A stretch of DNA of 64,000 bases from an uncultured Erythrobacter sp. (GTDB taxonomy: Bacteria > Pseudomonadota > Alphaproteobacteria > Sphingomonadales > Sphingomonadaceae). This document shows positions 1-10,276 of the stretch, piece by piece. Every line of letters begins with the position of its first letter. The first letter of the stretch is position 1. The notes under the pieces were generated by a model, which saw nothing but the letters and a program-made list of their open reading frames with translations, did not search any database and was not told where the DNA came from. Location: positions 189,001 to 253,000 of the forward strand of contig CANMMR010000005.1 of the NCBI GenBank assembly GCA_947499095.1. Reading direction: 5' to 3'. Position numbers and translations under genes: made by a program.

Positions 1-144
1 CTTTTTTCATGCGCCTGAGGATCCACCGCGAACCTGCAATCAATAAGTCGATAAAGCTGAACGCATTTTCCATTTGTCCAACAGTGGAACCCGACCCGGC
101 CCGCCGCCGTATCGATTGCGTACCCCCTCCAGAAAGGCGCAATC

Positions 145-1734
145 ATGGCCGACGGCAAGACTCCCTCTACCACCACCGATGCAGGCATTCCCGTCCAGAG
201 CGACGAGCATTCGTTGACCGTCGGTCGCGACGGGCCGATCGTACTCAACGATCATTATCTCATCGAGCAGATGGCGAACTTCAACCGCGAGCGGATCCCT
301 GAACGCCAACCGCATGCCAAAGGCTCCGGCGCCTTCGGCTATTTCGAGACCACGCACGACGTCTCGAAATATACCAAGGCGAACGTCTTCCAGAAAGGCG
401 TGAAGACCGACACCGCCATGCGCTTCTCCACCGTGGCGGGCGAACGCGGCAGCCCCGACACCTGGCGCGATCCGCGCGGCTTCTCGGTCAAATTCTACAC
501 CGAGGACGGCAATTTCGACATGGTCGGCAACAACACGCCGATCTTTTTCATCCGCGACCCGCTGAAGTTCCAGCATTTCATCCGCAGCCAGAAACGGCGT
601 GCGGACAACGGCCTGCGCGATCACGACATGATGTGGGATTTCTGGACGCTGAGCCCCGAAAGCGCGCATCAGGTCACCTATCTGATGGGCGATCGCGGCG
701 TACCGAAGAACTGGCGCGAAATGAACGGCTACTCCAGCCACACCTACATGCTCATCAACGAGGATGACGAGAAATTCTGGGTCAAGTTCCACTTCCACAC
801 CGATGTCGGCGAGATGAGCGGCAACGCACATTTGACGCAGGACGAGGCAGTGAAAAAAGCGGGCGAGGATAGCGACTATCATCGCCGCGATCTGTTCGAC
901 GCGATCCACGAGGGCAATTACCCCAGCTGGACGCTGAAGTGGCAGATCATGCCGTATGAGGATGCCAAGACCTATCGCATCAACCCGTTCGACCTCACCA
1001 AGACCTGGCCGCACAGCGACTATCCGCTGATCGAGGTCGGCAAGCTGGTGCTGAACGAAAACCCGGTCGACTGGGACACGCAGATCGAACAGCTCGCCTT
1101 CGAGCCGAACAACATGGTGCCGGGCATCGGGCTCAGCCCCGACAAGATGCTGCTGGCGCGCGGTTTTTCCTATGCCGATGCGCACCGCCACCGGCTGGGC
1201 GTCAACTACAAGCAGATCCCGGTCAACGCGCCGAAGAATGCCGACCAGGTCAATTCCTATTCGCGTGCCGGTGCGATGCGGACGCAAAATGCGGTCGATC
1301 CGGTCTATGCTCCCAATTCCTATGGTGGCCCGACGGCGCAACCCGAAGTCGGCGGCGAAGCAACGTGGATGGCCGATGGCGACATGGTGCGGCAGGCTTA
1401 CACGCTGCGCGAAGATGACGACGATTGGAGCCAAGCGCGCGCGCTGGTCACCGATGTGATGGACGATGCGCAGCGCGATCGCTTCGTCGGGAATGTCTCC
1501 GGACACCTCGCCGACGGTGTGAGCGAGAAGGTGCTGCAGCGCGCCTTCGAATACTGGAAGAACGTCGATGAGACGATCGGCCAGCGGATCGAGGACAAGG
1601 TTCGCGACATGATCGGCGGCAAATCCACCGCCCCCGGCCTCGGCTCCGCCAAGTCGACAACGGACGAGGCGACCGTCGGTCCGATGGCCGTATCCGAGAA
1701 AGCGCGCGAGCCGGAGGCCGAACCGGCCGAATAG
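145..1734 (+). CDS. katA: Monofunctional heme catalase
   Basis: Heme catalase that converts hydrogen peroxide to water and oxygen in the cytoplasm. The 529-residue protein has the distal His (about residue 57, in [13 protein letters not shown]), the distal Asn (about 130, in [12 protein letters not shown]) and the proximal heme-ligand Tyr (about 343, in [12 protein letters not shown]). Its length fits the small-subunit catalase clade, with no C-terminal flavodoxin-like domain. The last 50 residues are a low-complexity Ala/Glu/Lys tail. The start is the ATG preceded by AGAAAGG. It appears to stand alone, although a small membrane protein follows 35 bp downstream. No convincing OxyR site was seen in the 144 bases upstream. 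Confidence 0.95.
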   Translation: MADGKTPSTTTDAGIPVQSDEHSLTVGRDGPIVLNDHYLIEQMANFNRERIPERQPHAKGSGAFGYFETTHDVSKYTKANVFQKGVKTDTAMRFSTVAGERGSPDTWRDPRGFSVKFYTEDGNFDMVGNNTPIFFIRDPLKFQHFIRSQKRRADNGLRDHDMMWDFWTLSPESAHQVTYLMGDRGVPKNWREMNGYSSHTYMLINEDDEKFWVKFHFHTDVGEMSGNAHLTQDEAVKKAGEDSDYHRRDLFDAIHEGNYPSWTLKWQIMPYEDAKTYRINPFDLTKTWPHSDYPLIEVGKLVLNENPVDWDTQIEQLAFEPNNMVPGIGLSPDKMLLARGFSYADAHRHRLGVNYKQIPVNAPKNADQVNSYSRAGAMRTQNAVDPVYAPNSYGGPTAQPEVGGEATWMADGDMVRQAYTLREDDDDWSQARALVTDVMDDAQRDRFVGNVSGHLADGVSEKVLQRAFEYWKNVDETIGQRIEDKVRDMIGGKSTAPGLGSAKSTTDEATVGPMAVSEKAREPEAEPAE

Positions 1735-1769
1735 CTGGACAGCGCTTTACGGCGAGCTATGGGGCGGCG

Positions 1770-2384
1770 ATGGACCAGCCATCGTCGCCCTTCGCACGTC
1801 CGGCTGCCGCGATCATTGCTACCGCTGCGCTCGGGGCGTTGGCGCTGCAGACCCCGCTCAATCTCGAGCGCGACGGATCGCCGCTCGACAGCGTTGGACT
1901 TCTCCTGCGCTTCTTCACCATCTGGGGGAACCTGGCAGCCGGGCTGGTCATGGGCTGGATCGCGTTCGGGCGACGCGTAGCGCCGGAAATTGTCCATGCG
2001 CTTGCTACGGCGCTGGGAATTGTCGGGCTGGTCTACTGGTTGCTGCTGGCCGGCATGCACCATCCCGAGGGACTGGACCGGATTACCAACCAGTTCCACC
2101 ACACGCTGGTCCCGCTGGCGACGATCCTGTGGTGGCTCGCATTTGGCCGGCGGAGCGAGAACGCCCGTCGCTCGGTCGGCGTGGTGATGATCGCACCGGT
2201 CGCCTATGCCGTGTTTGCACTCGCTTATGGCGCGGCAAGCGGCTTCTACGCCTATTTTTTCCTCGATGCCGGGCAGCTCGGCTGGGTACAACTGGCAATC
2301 AATATCGTGGGGCTCGCCGTGCTTTTCGCGCTGGTCGGTGCCCTGCTGCTGGGCGTCAAACGAGCGATCAACGCTCGCGTTTGA
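1770..2384 (+). CDS. Pr6Pr-type integral membrane protein
   Basis: A 204-residue protein with about six hydrophobic segments and short charged loops, matching the Pr6Pr family (six-TM proteins related to FAR-17a/AIG1). Recognisable features are the conserved HH/NQFHHTLVPL stretch around residues 105-117 and Trp/Gly-rich helices. The family has no established biochemical function in bacteria. The 3' end overlaps by 17 bp the 3' end of the Smr gene on the opposite strand, so the two genes converge and share terminal sequence. The GTG/ATG choice is not critical because the first TM helix begins soon after the assigned start. Confidence 0.75.
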   Translation: MDQPSSPFARPAAAIIATAALGALALQTPLNLERDGSPLDSVGLLLRFFTIWGNLAAGLVMGWIAFGRRVAPEIVHALATALGIVGLVYWLLLAGMHHPEGLDRITNQFHHTLVPLATILWWLAFGRRSENARRSVGVVMIAPVAYAVFALAYGAASGFYAYFFLDAGQLGWVQLAINIVGLAVLFALVGALLLGVKRAINARV

Positions 2385-2919
2385 GAACGATGTAGAGCGC
2401 GCCGTCGCCACCGTGGCGCTGGTGCGCGCGGCGGACGGCGGCGATGGCGGTGTGGTGGCTCGATGCGGCCAGCCAGTCGAGCACCTTGGCGCGAATAACG
2501 CCGCGAGAGACCCCGCGATCCGCCGCCGCCACCGGGCGGGACTTGCCCGTCACGAGTAGGATGGTCCGCATGCCCAGGGCACGGGCCTGCGCGACGCCGC
2601 CTATTAGCCGGTCGTAAGCGGCATCGAGATTGTAGCCATGCAGATCGAGCGTCAAATCGGGCTGCAATGCGCCAGACTTGAGCCGCCGGTCCCAATGCGA
2701 GTCGAGATTGCCGGGAGGCGTAGGCTTCGGATCGACGCGGGGGGGTGCGGGCACAGGCTTTGCAGGCTGCTGCTTGCGAGGTTTCGGCTGTTTCGGCGGC
2801 GGAGGCTTCGCAGTTTCGTGCTTTGGCCGGGCAACGGCGGGATGCATGGGCGTGACCGTCGCGGCCAGCTTTTCCCAGGCTTCGCTCTCTTCCTGGCTCA
2901 GGCCCCGCGGGGCGCTCAC
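2368..2919 (-). CDS. Smr domain protein
   Basis: A 183-residue protein with a Pro/Lys-rich N-terminal linker (residues about 25-75) and a C-terminal Smr (MutS2-related) domain. The domain shows the LDLHGYNLDAAYDRL helix, the ILLVTGKS strand and the C-terminal HGGDGALYIVLKR. Stand-alone Smr proteins are nucleic-acid nicking or ribosome-rescue candidates, and the exact role here is unknown. The start was set at the GTG whose bases overlap the mltA stop (GTGA). The longer open frame upstream is a shadow of mltA. The tight overlap implies co-transcription with mltA and the Tim44-like gene. Confidence 0.85.
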   Translation of the reverse strand: MSAPRGLSQEESEAWEKLAATVTPMHPAVARPKHETAKPPPPKQPKPRKQQPAKPVPAPPRVDPKPTPPGNLDSHWDRRLKSGALQPDLTLDLHGYNLDAAYDRLIGGVAQARALGMRTILLVTGKSRPVAAADRGVSRGVIRAKVLDWLAASSHHTAIAAVRRAHQRHGGDGALYIVLKRER

Positions 2920-4103
2920 CGGTTCTGCAGGCGGGCGGTCGTGCCGCGGGGCAGCAGGACGATCGCCTGCCCGCGCCCGCTCATGCCGCCGGCGATGCGG
3001 CGCGCATCTTCGCCATTGCCCCAGAAGGTGTCGAAGCGGTTGGCGCCCTTGATCGCGCCGCCGGTATCTTGCGCGATCCACAGGCCGTCGGCCTCGTTAC
3101 GGTCGAGGTCGAGGAACACCGGTGCGCCCAGCGGCACGAACTTGGGATCGACCGCTACCGAGGATCGGCCGCGCACCGGCACTTCCAGCGCGCCGAGCGG
3201 GCCGTCGGTGTCGAGCTCGCGGAAGAAGATCCAGCTCTTGTTGAGGTTCATCAGCGCTTCGCCCTCCGCCGGGTTTTCGCGGATGTATTGCATGATCCCC
3301 TGCATCGAACCGGAATATTTTCCGGGTCCGTCGCCCAGTAATCCGCGCTCGCGCATGACGCTACCGATGCCGACATATTCGCGGCCATTCTGCCCGGCAT
3401 AGCCGATCCGCATCAGCGATCCGTCGGGCAGGCGCAGCAGGCCGGAGCCTTGTATCTGCAAGAAGAAGAATTCGACCAGATCGGCCGCCCAGGCGATTTC
3501 CAGCCCGCGATTGGCGAGCGCACCGGCGACGATCTCGGAGCGTTCATAGAACGGTACGAACTTGCCGCTCGCATCATAGCGGCCGAGCGGCGGGCGACCG
3601 GTGCGCTCGCTTCCCGGCATGCCGGCGGGCCAGGCGCGCTCCAGCTCGGGCGGCACCTTGTAGACCGGCACGTCGTAGCCGGGCGCGCGGGTCCGGCTGC
3701 CTCGAATCTCCGGCTCGAAATAGCCGGTGGCGAAGGCCGCGCCATCGCCGATCCGCACGGGCTCGAAATAGCTCGAAAAGAATCGGCTCGCGTCACCGAG
3801 CGGCCAGCCCGCTGCCGCCTCGCATGCCGGACGCCAGTCCTCGCGCTGCGTCAGACCGCTCTGGTCGGTGCGTGCAAGAAGCTTGGGGCAGGACTCGCGG
3901 AAACTGGCGAGCACGCCGCTCGCATCGCTGCCCGAAAAGCCGAGCCCTGCGATCTCCGGACCACGCTGGATGCCGGCAAGTGCGGCGCTTGTAACCGCGC
4001 CCGGGGGCGTGGGCGCGGGCCTGACAGTAGGCGAAGAGGAAGGAACTACACTAACGCAGGCGCTCAGCAGCGCGCTCGCCGCAAGGATCGTCCAGCCGCG
4101 CAT
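2916..4103 (-). CDS. mltA: Membrane-bound lytic murein transglycosylase A (lipoprotein)
   Basis: MltA cleaves the MurNAc-GlcNAc bond of peptidoglycan with 1,6-anhydro product formation. The 395-residue protein begins with a lipoprotein signal (MRGWTILAASALLSAC; lipobox LLSAC), so the start was moved to this Met rather than the longer open frame. An MltA core follows (YFEPEIRGSR, SGLLRLPDG), then a C-terminal 3D domain with the catalytic Asp region IAQDTGGAIKGANRFDTFWG. It lies directly downstream of the Tim44-like gene and overlaps the smr start. This Tim44-mltA-smr order is common in alphaproteobacteria. Confidence 0.93.
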   Translation of the reverse strand: MRGWTILAASALLSACVSVVPSSSPTVRPAPTPPGAVTSAALAGIQRGPEIAGLGFSGSDASGVLASFRESCPKLLARTDQSGLTQREDWRPACEAAAGWPLGDASRFFSSYFEPVRIGDGAAFATGYFEPEIRGSRTRAPGYDVPVYKVPPELERAWPAGMPGSERTGRPPLGRYDASGKFVPFYERSEIVAGALANRGLEIAWAADLVEFFFLQIQGSGLLRLPDGSLMRIGYAGQNGREYVGIGSVMRERGLLGDGPGKYSGSMQGIMQYIRENPAEGEALMNLNKSWIFFRELDTDGPLGALEVPVRGRSSVAVDPKFVPLGAPVFLDLDRNEADGLWIAQDTGGAIKGANRFDTFWGNGEDARRIAGGMSGRGQAIVLLPRGTTARLQNR

Positions 4104-4128
4104 TATGCCCTCCCGCGGATTCGGCCGG

Positions 4129-4788
4129 TCAGGCCTGGTCGGTTTCGTCGAGAATCCAGTCGGGCGAGGACGCATCGACATTGCGCGAGAAGGTCCAGAC
4201 GTCCCGGCTCTCCACCGCATCGTCCAGCGACCCGGCAATGACATTGCCGTCCCTGTCGCGCGTCACGGCGGCGATATCGGCCACGAACAGCACGGCGATG
4301 CGGGCGATACGGCCATCGAGTTCGGCACTCCGAACGCTCGCATCCTCGATCCGGATCAAGCGATTATCCAGCGTTTCGCCGGCCTCTTCGCGCGCGTCGA
4401 TCGCACCGGTGAAGCTTTCGTAGACGTCATCGTCGGTCAGCTCGCGCAGGGTTTCCTTGTCGCCCTGCCAGAACGATTCGAGCACCATGCCATAGGCACC
4501 CTTCGCCCCTTCGAGGAAGGCGAGCAGGTCGAACTGCGGGTCGGCGCTGGCGATGGCACGGATGCCCGCTTCGTTGGCCGGAACGCGATTATCGTTGGAC
4601 CGCAGCGCAACCGGCGGCGTGGTGGCGCGCGGCGCTTTGACCTCGCGCGGCGTATCGCCTGCATCGCTGCGATCGAACCGGTGCGGGATCACCTCCTCCT
4701 CATGCTCGGACCGGCGGCCGAGCACCGAATAGAGACGCAAGCCCAGAAAGGCTGCGATCATGGCGAGGATGACGATTTCGGTAATCAC
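4129..4788 (-). CDS. timA: Tim44/TimA family inner-membrane protein
   Basis: A 219-residue protein with an N-terminal transmembrane anchor (residues 1-20, MITEIVILAMIAAFLGLRLY), a charged linker and a C-terminal Tim44-like domain (FLEGAKGAYGMVLESFWQGD through DVWTFSRNVDASSPDWILDE). The domain resembles the part of mitochondrial Tim44 that contacts membranes. In alphaproteobacteria, TimA is an inner-membrane protein without a proven import role. It is transcribed divergently from secB, which places a protein-export chaperone next to a membrane-translocation-like protein. It probably heads the operon with mltA and smr. Confidence 0.88.
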   Translation of the reverse strand: MITEIVILAMIAAFLGLRLYSVLGRRSEHEEEVIPHRFDRSDAGDTPREVKAPRATTPPVALRSNDNRVPANEAGIRAIASADPQFDLLAFLEGAKGAYGMVLESFWQGDKETLRELTDDDVYESFTGAIDAREEAGETLDNRLIRIEDASVRSAELDGRIARIAVLFVADIAAVTRDRDGNVIAGSLDDAVESRDVWTFSRNVDASSPDWILDETDQA

Positions 4789-5029
4789 GATAATGGTTGT
4801 CCGCTTGACCCTTGGTGTTGGGAACGCCGCTGGAGCATTCCTGCCCTAGATAGGTACAAATTACAAACCGGCAATGTTCCCACGATGAACGCAATTCCAC
4901 GTCGGCTGCCGTCTTAGCCGGCGGATTGCTCCCCGCCCTCGCACCTGCTAGGCGCGCGACCTGTGGCGGATCGGCTCACGAAGTCCGGTTCGCGAGACCA
5001 TTCCGAACCAGTATCGAAAGATTTGCATC

Positions 5030-5560
5030 ATGGCCGACGAAGGCGACGTTCTCACCGACCTCAATCCCGATCCCGCAGCCGGCGCGAACGGTGCCGACAA
5101 TTCGCCTGCCGTCGGGCTCATTTCGCAATATGTGAAGGACCTCTCGGTCGAGAACCCGAACGCGCCCGCGTGCTTCCAGTGGAACGAGCAGCCGCAGCTC
5201 GACGTACAGTTCAACATCGGGTCCGAACCCGCTGGCGACGACGTGCATGAAGTGGTGCTCAAGGTCACGGCCACGGCGAAGACGGGCAAGGGCAATCTCT
5301 ACCTCGTCGATCTCGAATATTGCGGCCTCGTCGGCATTCGCAACCTGCCCGACGAGCATGCGCATGCGTTCATGTTTGCCGAGGCCCCGCGCCTGCTGTT
5401 CCCCTTCGCCCGCCGCGTCATTGCCGATGCCGTGCGCGATGCCGGTTTCCCGCCGCTGGTGCTCGACCCGATCGATTTCGGCGGCATCTACCAGCAGCAG
5501 CTCGCCCAGCGGGCGCAGGAACAGGGCGCAGGCGCTCCGGCACCGACCGGCGACGCCTGA
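5030..5560 (+). CDS. secB: Protein-export chaperone SecB
   Basis: A cytoplasmic tetrameric chaperone that holds preproteins unfolded for SecA. The 176-residue protein shows the SecB fold signature: LISQYVKDLSVENPNAP near residue 30, the beta-strand stretch YLVDLEYCGLVGI, and EAPRLLFPFARRVIADAVRD near 120-140, followed by GFPPLVLDPIDFGGIY. The tail is Gln/Ala-rich. It is slightly longer than E. coli SecB because of N- and C-terminal acidic/Ala extensions. murJ follows 30 bp downstream, suggesting co-transcription. Confidence 0.96.
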   Translation: MADEGDVLTDLNPDPAAGANGADNSPAVGLISQYVKDLSVENPNAPACFQWNEQPQLDVQFNIGSEPAGDDVHEVVLKVTATAKTGKGNLYLVDLEYCGLVGIRNLPDEHAHAFMFAEAPRLLFPFARRVIADAVRDAGFPPLVLDPIDFGGIYQQQLAQRAQEQGAGAPAPTGDA

Positions 5561-5590
5561 GCGCGCCCAGCCTGATACGGAGGCTCTGAC

Positions 5591-7162
5591 GTGAGCCTGC
5601 TCAAACATGTCGGAACGATCGGCGGGCTGACCATGGTCAGCCGCGTCGCCGGCATGGCGCGCGAAATGATCTTCGCGCGCGTGCTCGGCGCGAATGCCGT
5701 CACGGACGCCTGGTTTCAGGCTTTCATTATCCCCAATGTCTTCCGACGCCTGTTCGCGGAAGGCGCTTTCTCTGCCGCCTTCGTGCCGATGTTTTCCAAG
5801 CGGCTGCACGGCGACGGCGGGATCGAGGATGCGCGCAGTTTTTCCGATGATGTGCTGAGCGTCTTCCTGCCGGTGCTGATCGCCTTGTGTGCGGTCATGA
5901 TGCTGGCCATGCCGTGGGTCATCACCCTGCTGGGCGATGGCGACGGCGATCCGGCGACCTTCGCGATGGAGGTCGATTTCGCGCGGATCATGTTCCCCTA
6001 TATCCTGCTGGTCAGCCTCGTCACGCTGTTCACCGGCATGCTCAATTCGGTGAGCCGCTTCGCGCCCGGCGCAAGCTTTCCGATCCTGCTCAATCTGGTG
6101 CTGATAGGCGCGCTACTGTTTGGCGAACATGCCATGTCCAGCTGGGGCTGGACCATAGAGCAGGTCGGTTACAGTCAGGCTTGGGCGGTCACTATCGGCG
6201 GGATGGTGCAGCTCCTCTGGCTCTATGTTTGGACGCGAGTAGAGGGATTCCGCCCGAAGCTGCTGTGGCCGCGCATCACGCCGGAGGTGAAGCGTCTGTC
6301 GATCATCGCGCTGCCGGCGGCCATCGGCGGCGGGGCCTACCAGATCAACACGCTGGTGCAGCTCTACTTCCTCAACCAGCTTGAGAGCGGCGCGATCAGC
6401 TACATGAATTATGCCGACCGGCTGAACCAGCTGCCGCTCGGCATCATCGGCATTGCGCTGTCGACTGCGATCTTGCCGACGCTCTCGCGCTTCGTCGGGG
6501 CCAAGAACAAGGAAGGCACCGATCGCATCCAGTCCGACGCGATCGAGCTGTCCATGCTGTTGACCATCCCGGCAGCCGTCGCGCTTGCGGTCTGCGCCGT
6601 GTCTTTCGTGACGATGATCTTCCAGGGCGGCCGCTTCAGCCTCGAACAGGCGGAGCTGACCGGGCAGGTGCTTGGCATGCTGGTGCTCGGTCTGCCCGCC
6701 TATGTGCTGGTCAAGGTGCTGGTGCCGAACTTCTATGCACGCTCGGACACCCGCACGCCGGTCTACGCCGCATTTATTTCGCTGGCGGTGTTCGTCGTCA
6801 TGAACTTCGTACTGATCGCCGATTACGGCGTGGTCGGCGTCGCTCTGGCCAGCGTGGTCGGTGCATGGATCAATGTCGCCTATCTCTACATCGTGCTGGT
6901 GAAGCGCGGTTATTACAAGATCCCGCTGAAGCTGGTCGGACGCATCGCGCGGCAGCTCGTCGCCGCCGCCGCGATGGGCGCCGCCTTGTGGTTCGCGCGG
7001 GATTTGCTAACCGGCTGGTATTCCGCCGGCCTGTTCCAGCGGATCGGCGCGCTGCTTGCCCTCGTGGCCTGCTCGGCCGTCGTCTATTTCGGCGTCGCCT
7101 TCGCCATCGGCGCGATCGACAAGCAGCGCATCGCCGCCCTGACCAAGAAGAGAGAACCCTGA
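5591..7162 (+). CDS. murJ: Lipid II flippase MurJ
   Basis: A 523-residue polytopic MOP-superfamily protein that flips the peptidoglycan precursor lipid II across the inner membrane. The N-terminal MurJ signature is clear ([20 protein letters not shown]), as are [20 protein letters not shown], the conserved arginines of TM1-TM2 and about fourteen hydrophobic helices. The start is GTG with GGAGG eight bases upstream. It lies between secB and trpS; the trpS start is only four bases past its stop. Confidence 0.95.
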   Translation: MSLLKHVGTIGGLTMVSRVAGMAREMIFARVLGANAVTDAWFQAFIIPNVFRRLFAEGAFSAAFVPMFSKRLHGDGGIEDARSFSDDVLSVFLPVLIALCAVMMLAMPWVITLLGDGDGDPATFAMEVDFARIMFPYILLVSLVTLFTGMLNSVSRFAPGASFPILLNLVLIGALLFGEHAMSSWGWTIEQVGYSQAWAVTIGGMVQLLWLYVWTRVEGFRPKLLWPRITPEVKRLSIIALPAAIGGGAYQINTLVQLYFLNQLESGAISYMNYADRLNQLPLGIIGIALSTAILPTLSRFVGAKNKEGTDRIQSDAIELSMLLTIPAAVALAVCAVSFVTMIFQGGRFSLEQAELTGQVLGMLVLGLPAYVLVKVLVPNFYARSDTRTPVYAAFISLAVFVVMNFVLIADYGVVGVALASVVGAWINVAYLYIVLVKRGYYKIPLKLVGRIARQLVAAAAMGAALWFARDLLTGWYSAGLFQRIGALLALVACSAVVYFGVAFAIGAIDKQRIAALTKKREP

Positions 7163-7166
7163 TCCC

Positions 7167-8183
7167 ATGCGTGTAGTCTCCGGCATCCAGCCCACCGGAA
7201 AGCCGCATCTCGGCAATTATCTCGGCGCGATCGTCAATTACGTGAAGCTGCAGGACGAGGCGCATGCCGCAGGGGGCGAGTGCTTCATCTTCCTCGCCGA
7301 TTTGCACGCCATCTCGCAGCCGCACGATCCGGCGGAGCTGACGCAGAACACGCGCGAGATGGTCGCGACGCTGGTCGCTTGCGGTGTCGACCCATCCAAG
7401 GCCGTGCTGTTCAACCAGGCGCAGGTCCCCGCCCATGCCGAGCTGCAATGGCTGCTCAACGGCACGGCCCGCATGGGCTGGCTCAACCGCATGACGCAGT
7501 GGAAGGACAAGGCGGGCAAGAACCGCGAGGGGCAGAGCGTTGCCCTGTTCACCTATCCGGTGCTGCAAGCCGCCGACGTGCTGCTCTACCAGGCGACCCA
7601 TGTGCCCGTGGGCGAGGACCAGAAGCAGCATCTGGAGCTGGCGCGCGACATCGCGCAGAAGTTCAACAACGACTTCTGTGCCGAGGACGCGCCGCTCTTC
7701 ACCCTGCCCGAGCCCTATATCCCGCCTGCCGCGGCACGGATCATGAGCCTGCGCGATGGCACCGCGAAGATGAGCAAATCAGATCCCTCGGACATGAGCC
7801 GCATCAGCCTGACCGACGATGCCGACACGATCATGAAGAAGGTCAAAAAAGCCAAGACCGACCCCGAGCCCCTGCCCGATAACGAGAAGGAGCTCGAAGG
7901 CCGGGCCGAAGCCCAGAACCTCGTCGGCATATACGGCGCGCTCACTGGCAAGAGTGTTGCGGACGTGCTGGGCGAATTCGGCGGACAGGGCTTCGGCGCG
8001 TTCAAGCCCGCGCTGGGCGAGGTGCTGGTCGAAACGCTGGCCCCGATCAATGCGCGCTTCCTCGAGCTGAAGGACGACGAGGAAGCGCTCGACGCGATCC
8101 TTGCACGCGGCGCCTCGAAGGCGCGGGAGGCAGGGCGCGACACGCTCACCGCTGCGTATGCGGCGCTCGGCCTGGTACGCTAA
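7167..8183 (+). CDS. trpS: Tryptophanyl-tRNA synthetase
   Basis: A class I aminoacyl-tRNA synthetase that charges tRNA-Trp. The 338-residue protein starts with [20 protein letters not shown], which contains the HIGH-type motif (HLGN), and has the KMSKS loop intact ([14 protein letters not shown] near 200-210). The AMP-binding GxDQ-like segment reads [14 protein letters not shown]. Length is normal for bacterial TrpRS. Four bases separate it from murJ, so they are probably transcribed together. Confidence 0.97.
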   Translation: MRVVSGIQPTGKPHLGNYLGAIVNYVKLQDEAHAAGGECFIFLADLHAISQPHDPAELTQNTREMVATLVACGVDPSKAVLFNQAQVPAHAELQWLLNGTARMGWLNRMTQWKDKAGKNREGQSVALFTYPVLQAADVLLYQATHVPVGEDQKQHLELARDIAQKFNNDFCAEDAPLFTLPEPYIPPAAARIMSLRDGTAKMSKSDPSDMSRISLTDDADTIMKKVKKAKTDPEPLPDNEKELEGRAEAQNLVGIYGALTGKSVADVLGEFGGQGFGAFKPALGEVLVETLAPINARFLELKDDEEALDAILARGASKAREAGRDTLTAAYAALGLVR

Positions 8184-8360
8184 GCTCGCCTCAAGCCCCT
8201 GCGATTGCACAACAAATGTGAATCGCGGCATTCAAACCGGGTTCACATCCGCTCGTCTACACCCAAGCACACTAACTGGCAGTGTGCCTCGGGGAAGCGG
8301 CGGGCTGCGCATTCATTCGCAATCGTGATACGTTGCGTGTCCGTTCGAAAGGGACTGAGT

Positions 8361-9062
8361 ATGACTGACCTGAAAAAAGGTTGGGGGCGCACTCTGAAAC
8401 TCGCCTCCGTGCCGATGATCCTTGCAGGCCTTGCCGCTTGCGCCACCCCGTTCAAGGCGGATGTGCAGCGTTTCCAGACGCAGCTGCCCGCACCGCAGGG
8501 CGAAACTTTCTACGTCGTCGCCGACGATCCGGCGCTGGCCGGCGGGCTCGAGTTCGCGCAATATGCCGATCTCGTCGAAGCGCAGATGAACCGCCTCGGC
8601 TATGCCGAAGCGCCGTCCGCCGATGCCGCCAGCCTGCTGGTCCGCTTCGATTACGGCGTCGACAACGGCCGCGAGCGTGTGCGCTCGACCGGATTTAGCG
8701 ACCCGTTCTACGATCCGTGGTACGGCTATCGCAGCCCATTTTACCGGTCGCGACTGTCCTATTACCGTCCGCGTCATTTCGGCAGCCGCTGGGGCTTCGG
8801 CTTTTACGACCCGTGGTTCGGCGGGCCGGAAATCCGCAGCTACACGGTCTACACCAGCGGGATCGACATGAAGATCGACCGCGCCGTGGACGGCCAGCGA
8901 TTGTTCGAAGGCAAGGCGCAGGCCATGTCGACCTCGAACCGGCTGCAATATCTCGTGCCGAATTTGGTCGAGGCGATGTTTACCGACTTCCCGGGCAATT
9001 CCGGCGAGACGGTTCGGATCTCGATCAAGCCGGAAGAGAAGGTTGTCCGCCGGATCGACTAA
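8361..9062 (+). CDS. DUF4136 lipoprotein
   Basis: A 233-residue predicted outer-membrane or periplasmic lipoprotein. It has a basic N-terminus, a hydrophobic stretch and the lipobox LAAC at about residues 24-27 (ILAGLAACATPF). The rest matches the DUF4136 layout: a TFYVVADDPALAGGLEFAQYA strand region, an aromatic low-complexity middle (Tyr/Arg/Phe-rich, residues about 115-155) and the C-terminal domain ending in ISIKPEEK. The ATG at 8361 was chosen over the longer frame because it gives a complete signal. Function is unknown. A strong hairpin terminator follows. Confidence 0.8.
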   Translation: MTDLKKGWGRTLKLASVPMILAGLAACATPFKADVQRFQTQLPAPQGETFYVVADDPALAGGLEFAQYADLVEAQMNRLGYAEAPSADAASLLVRFDYGVDNGRERVRSTGFSDPFYDPWYGYRSPFYRSRLSYYRPRHFGSRWGFGFYDPWFGGPEIRSYTVYTSGIDMKIDRAVDGQRLFEGKAQAMSTSNRLQYLVPNLVEAMFTDFPGNSGETVRISIKPEEKVVRRID

Positions 9063-9089
9063 TCAGATCCCCGTCTGGGGTTTCACGGG

Positions 9090-9116
9090 AAAGGGTGGCT
9101 TGCAGAGCCGCCCTTT
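9090..9116 (+). terminator. Intrinsic terminator after the DUF4136 gene
   Basis: An 11-bp stem (AAAGGGTGGCT / AGCCGCCCTTT, one G-T pair) closes a five-base loop and is followed by a T-rich stretch (CTTGTTT). It lies 28 bp after the DUF4136 stop and just before the convergent stop of the winged-helix gene. Confidence 0.75.
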
Positions 9117-9122
9117 CTTGTT

Positions 9123-10142
9123 TCAGCGGCGTTTCAGGACGATCAGTCCCGCCGCGATGGCCAGAACGAATACGGCCCCCTCGCCAATAGCGCTGGTGAA
9201 ATGCGCGATCGGGCCAAAGGTGTTCTCCCCGAAAGCCGCGCCGATGCTTTCGAGGCGAAGCTGCGTGTCGCCAAGGCTCTGCTGGAGCGCATAAAGGCTG
9301 CCGCCGAGCAGGCGACCGCCGCCGATGTCGATCAGCAATCCAGCGACAAGCCCAAGCACCGTGGCGACATATGCGAAGCGCGGTGCTGACGATGCCTCGT
9401 CGCGTAACACGAGCCAGCCTGCCAGCCCAGCAGCCGCGCCGAGGACCAGCCCTTCGTAAATCCCGGTCACCTGGCCAAGCGCTTCTCCGGTCAGGAGGCC
9501 GATCCCGTCACGTCCGAGCGTGCTGCCGAGAGCGCCAGCCATGATGCCGCCCGAAATCGCTCCGGCTATGACGGCCGCATCGGCTCGCCCGCGCCATGCG
9601 ATCGCGGCTGCGATGCCGAGGCCGATCGCGGCGCCGGCCAGCGTCCCGAGCGCTCCGACCAGTGCCGCCAGAACGACAATCGTCGCGCCGCCGCCCGTGC
9701 CTGCGAGCGCGCCGTAGAACGCCCCGCCCAGCACTCCGGCGAGAGCGCCCGATAGGGTGCATGCCCCCGCGACGCGTCCGGCGATAGACGATCTGCGCGC
9801 TGCCGACCCCGGGGCGTCTTCTACCGCGACTTCGGCCAAGAAACGGTAACCGTGTTTCGGCACCGTCTGGATATATCGGGGGTTTCCAGCATCATCGCCC
9901 AAAGTGCGGCGCAGGGTGCGAATGCATTGGGTCAACGCCTCGTCGGTAACCGGGATGCCGTGCCAGACCTCGTCCATGAAGCGGGTCTTCGATATTAGCG
10001 CCCCGGCATTGGCGACGAGCAAGGCCAGCGCGTCGAAATAGCGACTGCCGAGCTCGACCGGAATGCTACCGCGCCGCAACTGGCGGTCGGCCAGGTCGAG
10101 CTCGAAATCGCCGAAATGCACGCTGTCCGATTGCCGCTCCAT
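9123..10142 (-). CDS. Winged-helix DNA-binding protein with polytopic membrane domain
   Basis: A 339-residue protein. Residues about 5-105 form an OmpR/PhoB-type winged helix (FGDFELDLADRQLRRG, YFDALALLVANAGALISK, VTDEALTQCIRTLRRTLGD, IQTVPKHGYRF), as in CadC-like regulators. The remaining roughly 220 residues are a Gly/Ala-rich series of hydrophobic helices instead of the usual single TM plus periplasmic sensor. The start ATG is preceded by AAAGGGGG; an upstream in-frame ATG lacks a ribosome site. It may be a membrane-tethered regulator whose signal is sensed within the bilayer. Targets are unknown. It is divergent from a small membrane protein gene. Confidence 0.8.
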   Translation of the reverse strand: MERQSDSVHFGDFELDLADRQLRRGSIPVELGSRYFDALALLVANAGALISKTRFMDEVWHGIPVTDEALTQCIRTLRRTLGDDAGNPRYIQTVPKHGYRFLAEVAVEDAPGSAARRSSIAGRVAGACTLSGALAGVLGGAFYGALAGTGGGATIVVLAALVGALGTLAGAAIGLGIAAAIAWRGRADAAVIAGAISGGIMAGALGSTLGRDGIGLLTGEALGQVTGIYEGLVLGAAAGLAGWLVLRDEASSAPRFAYVATVLGLVAGLLIDIGGGRLLGGSLYALQQSLGDTQLRLESIGAAFGENTFGPIAHFTSAIGEGAVFVLAIAAGLIVLKRR

Positions 10143-10276
10143 GCGCCCCCTTTCGCCCTGCATTCTAAGCGATGCGGGCGGGGTGAGGAAGGTTTTCAAG
10201 CATTGCTCACGAATTGCTCATGCCGCTCAGGCGGGTTTTCCGGCAGCTATCCGGCGTCGCCAGCACAGGAGCCGAG

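Noticed and set aside
40..1506. A 488-codon open frame on the minus strand across the catalase gene
   Set aside because: It is the antisense shadow of a GC-rich gene with strong third-position bias; the catalase on the plus strand has all catalytic motifs.
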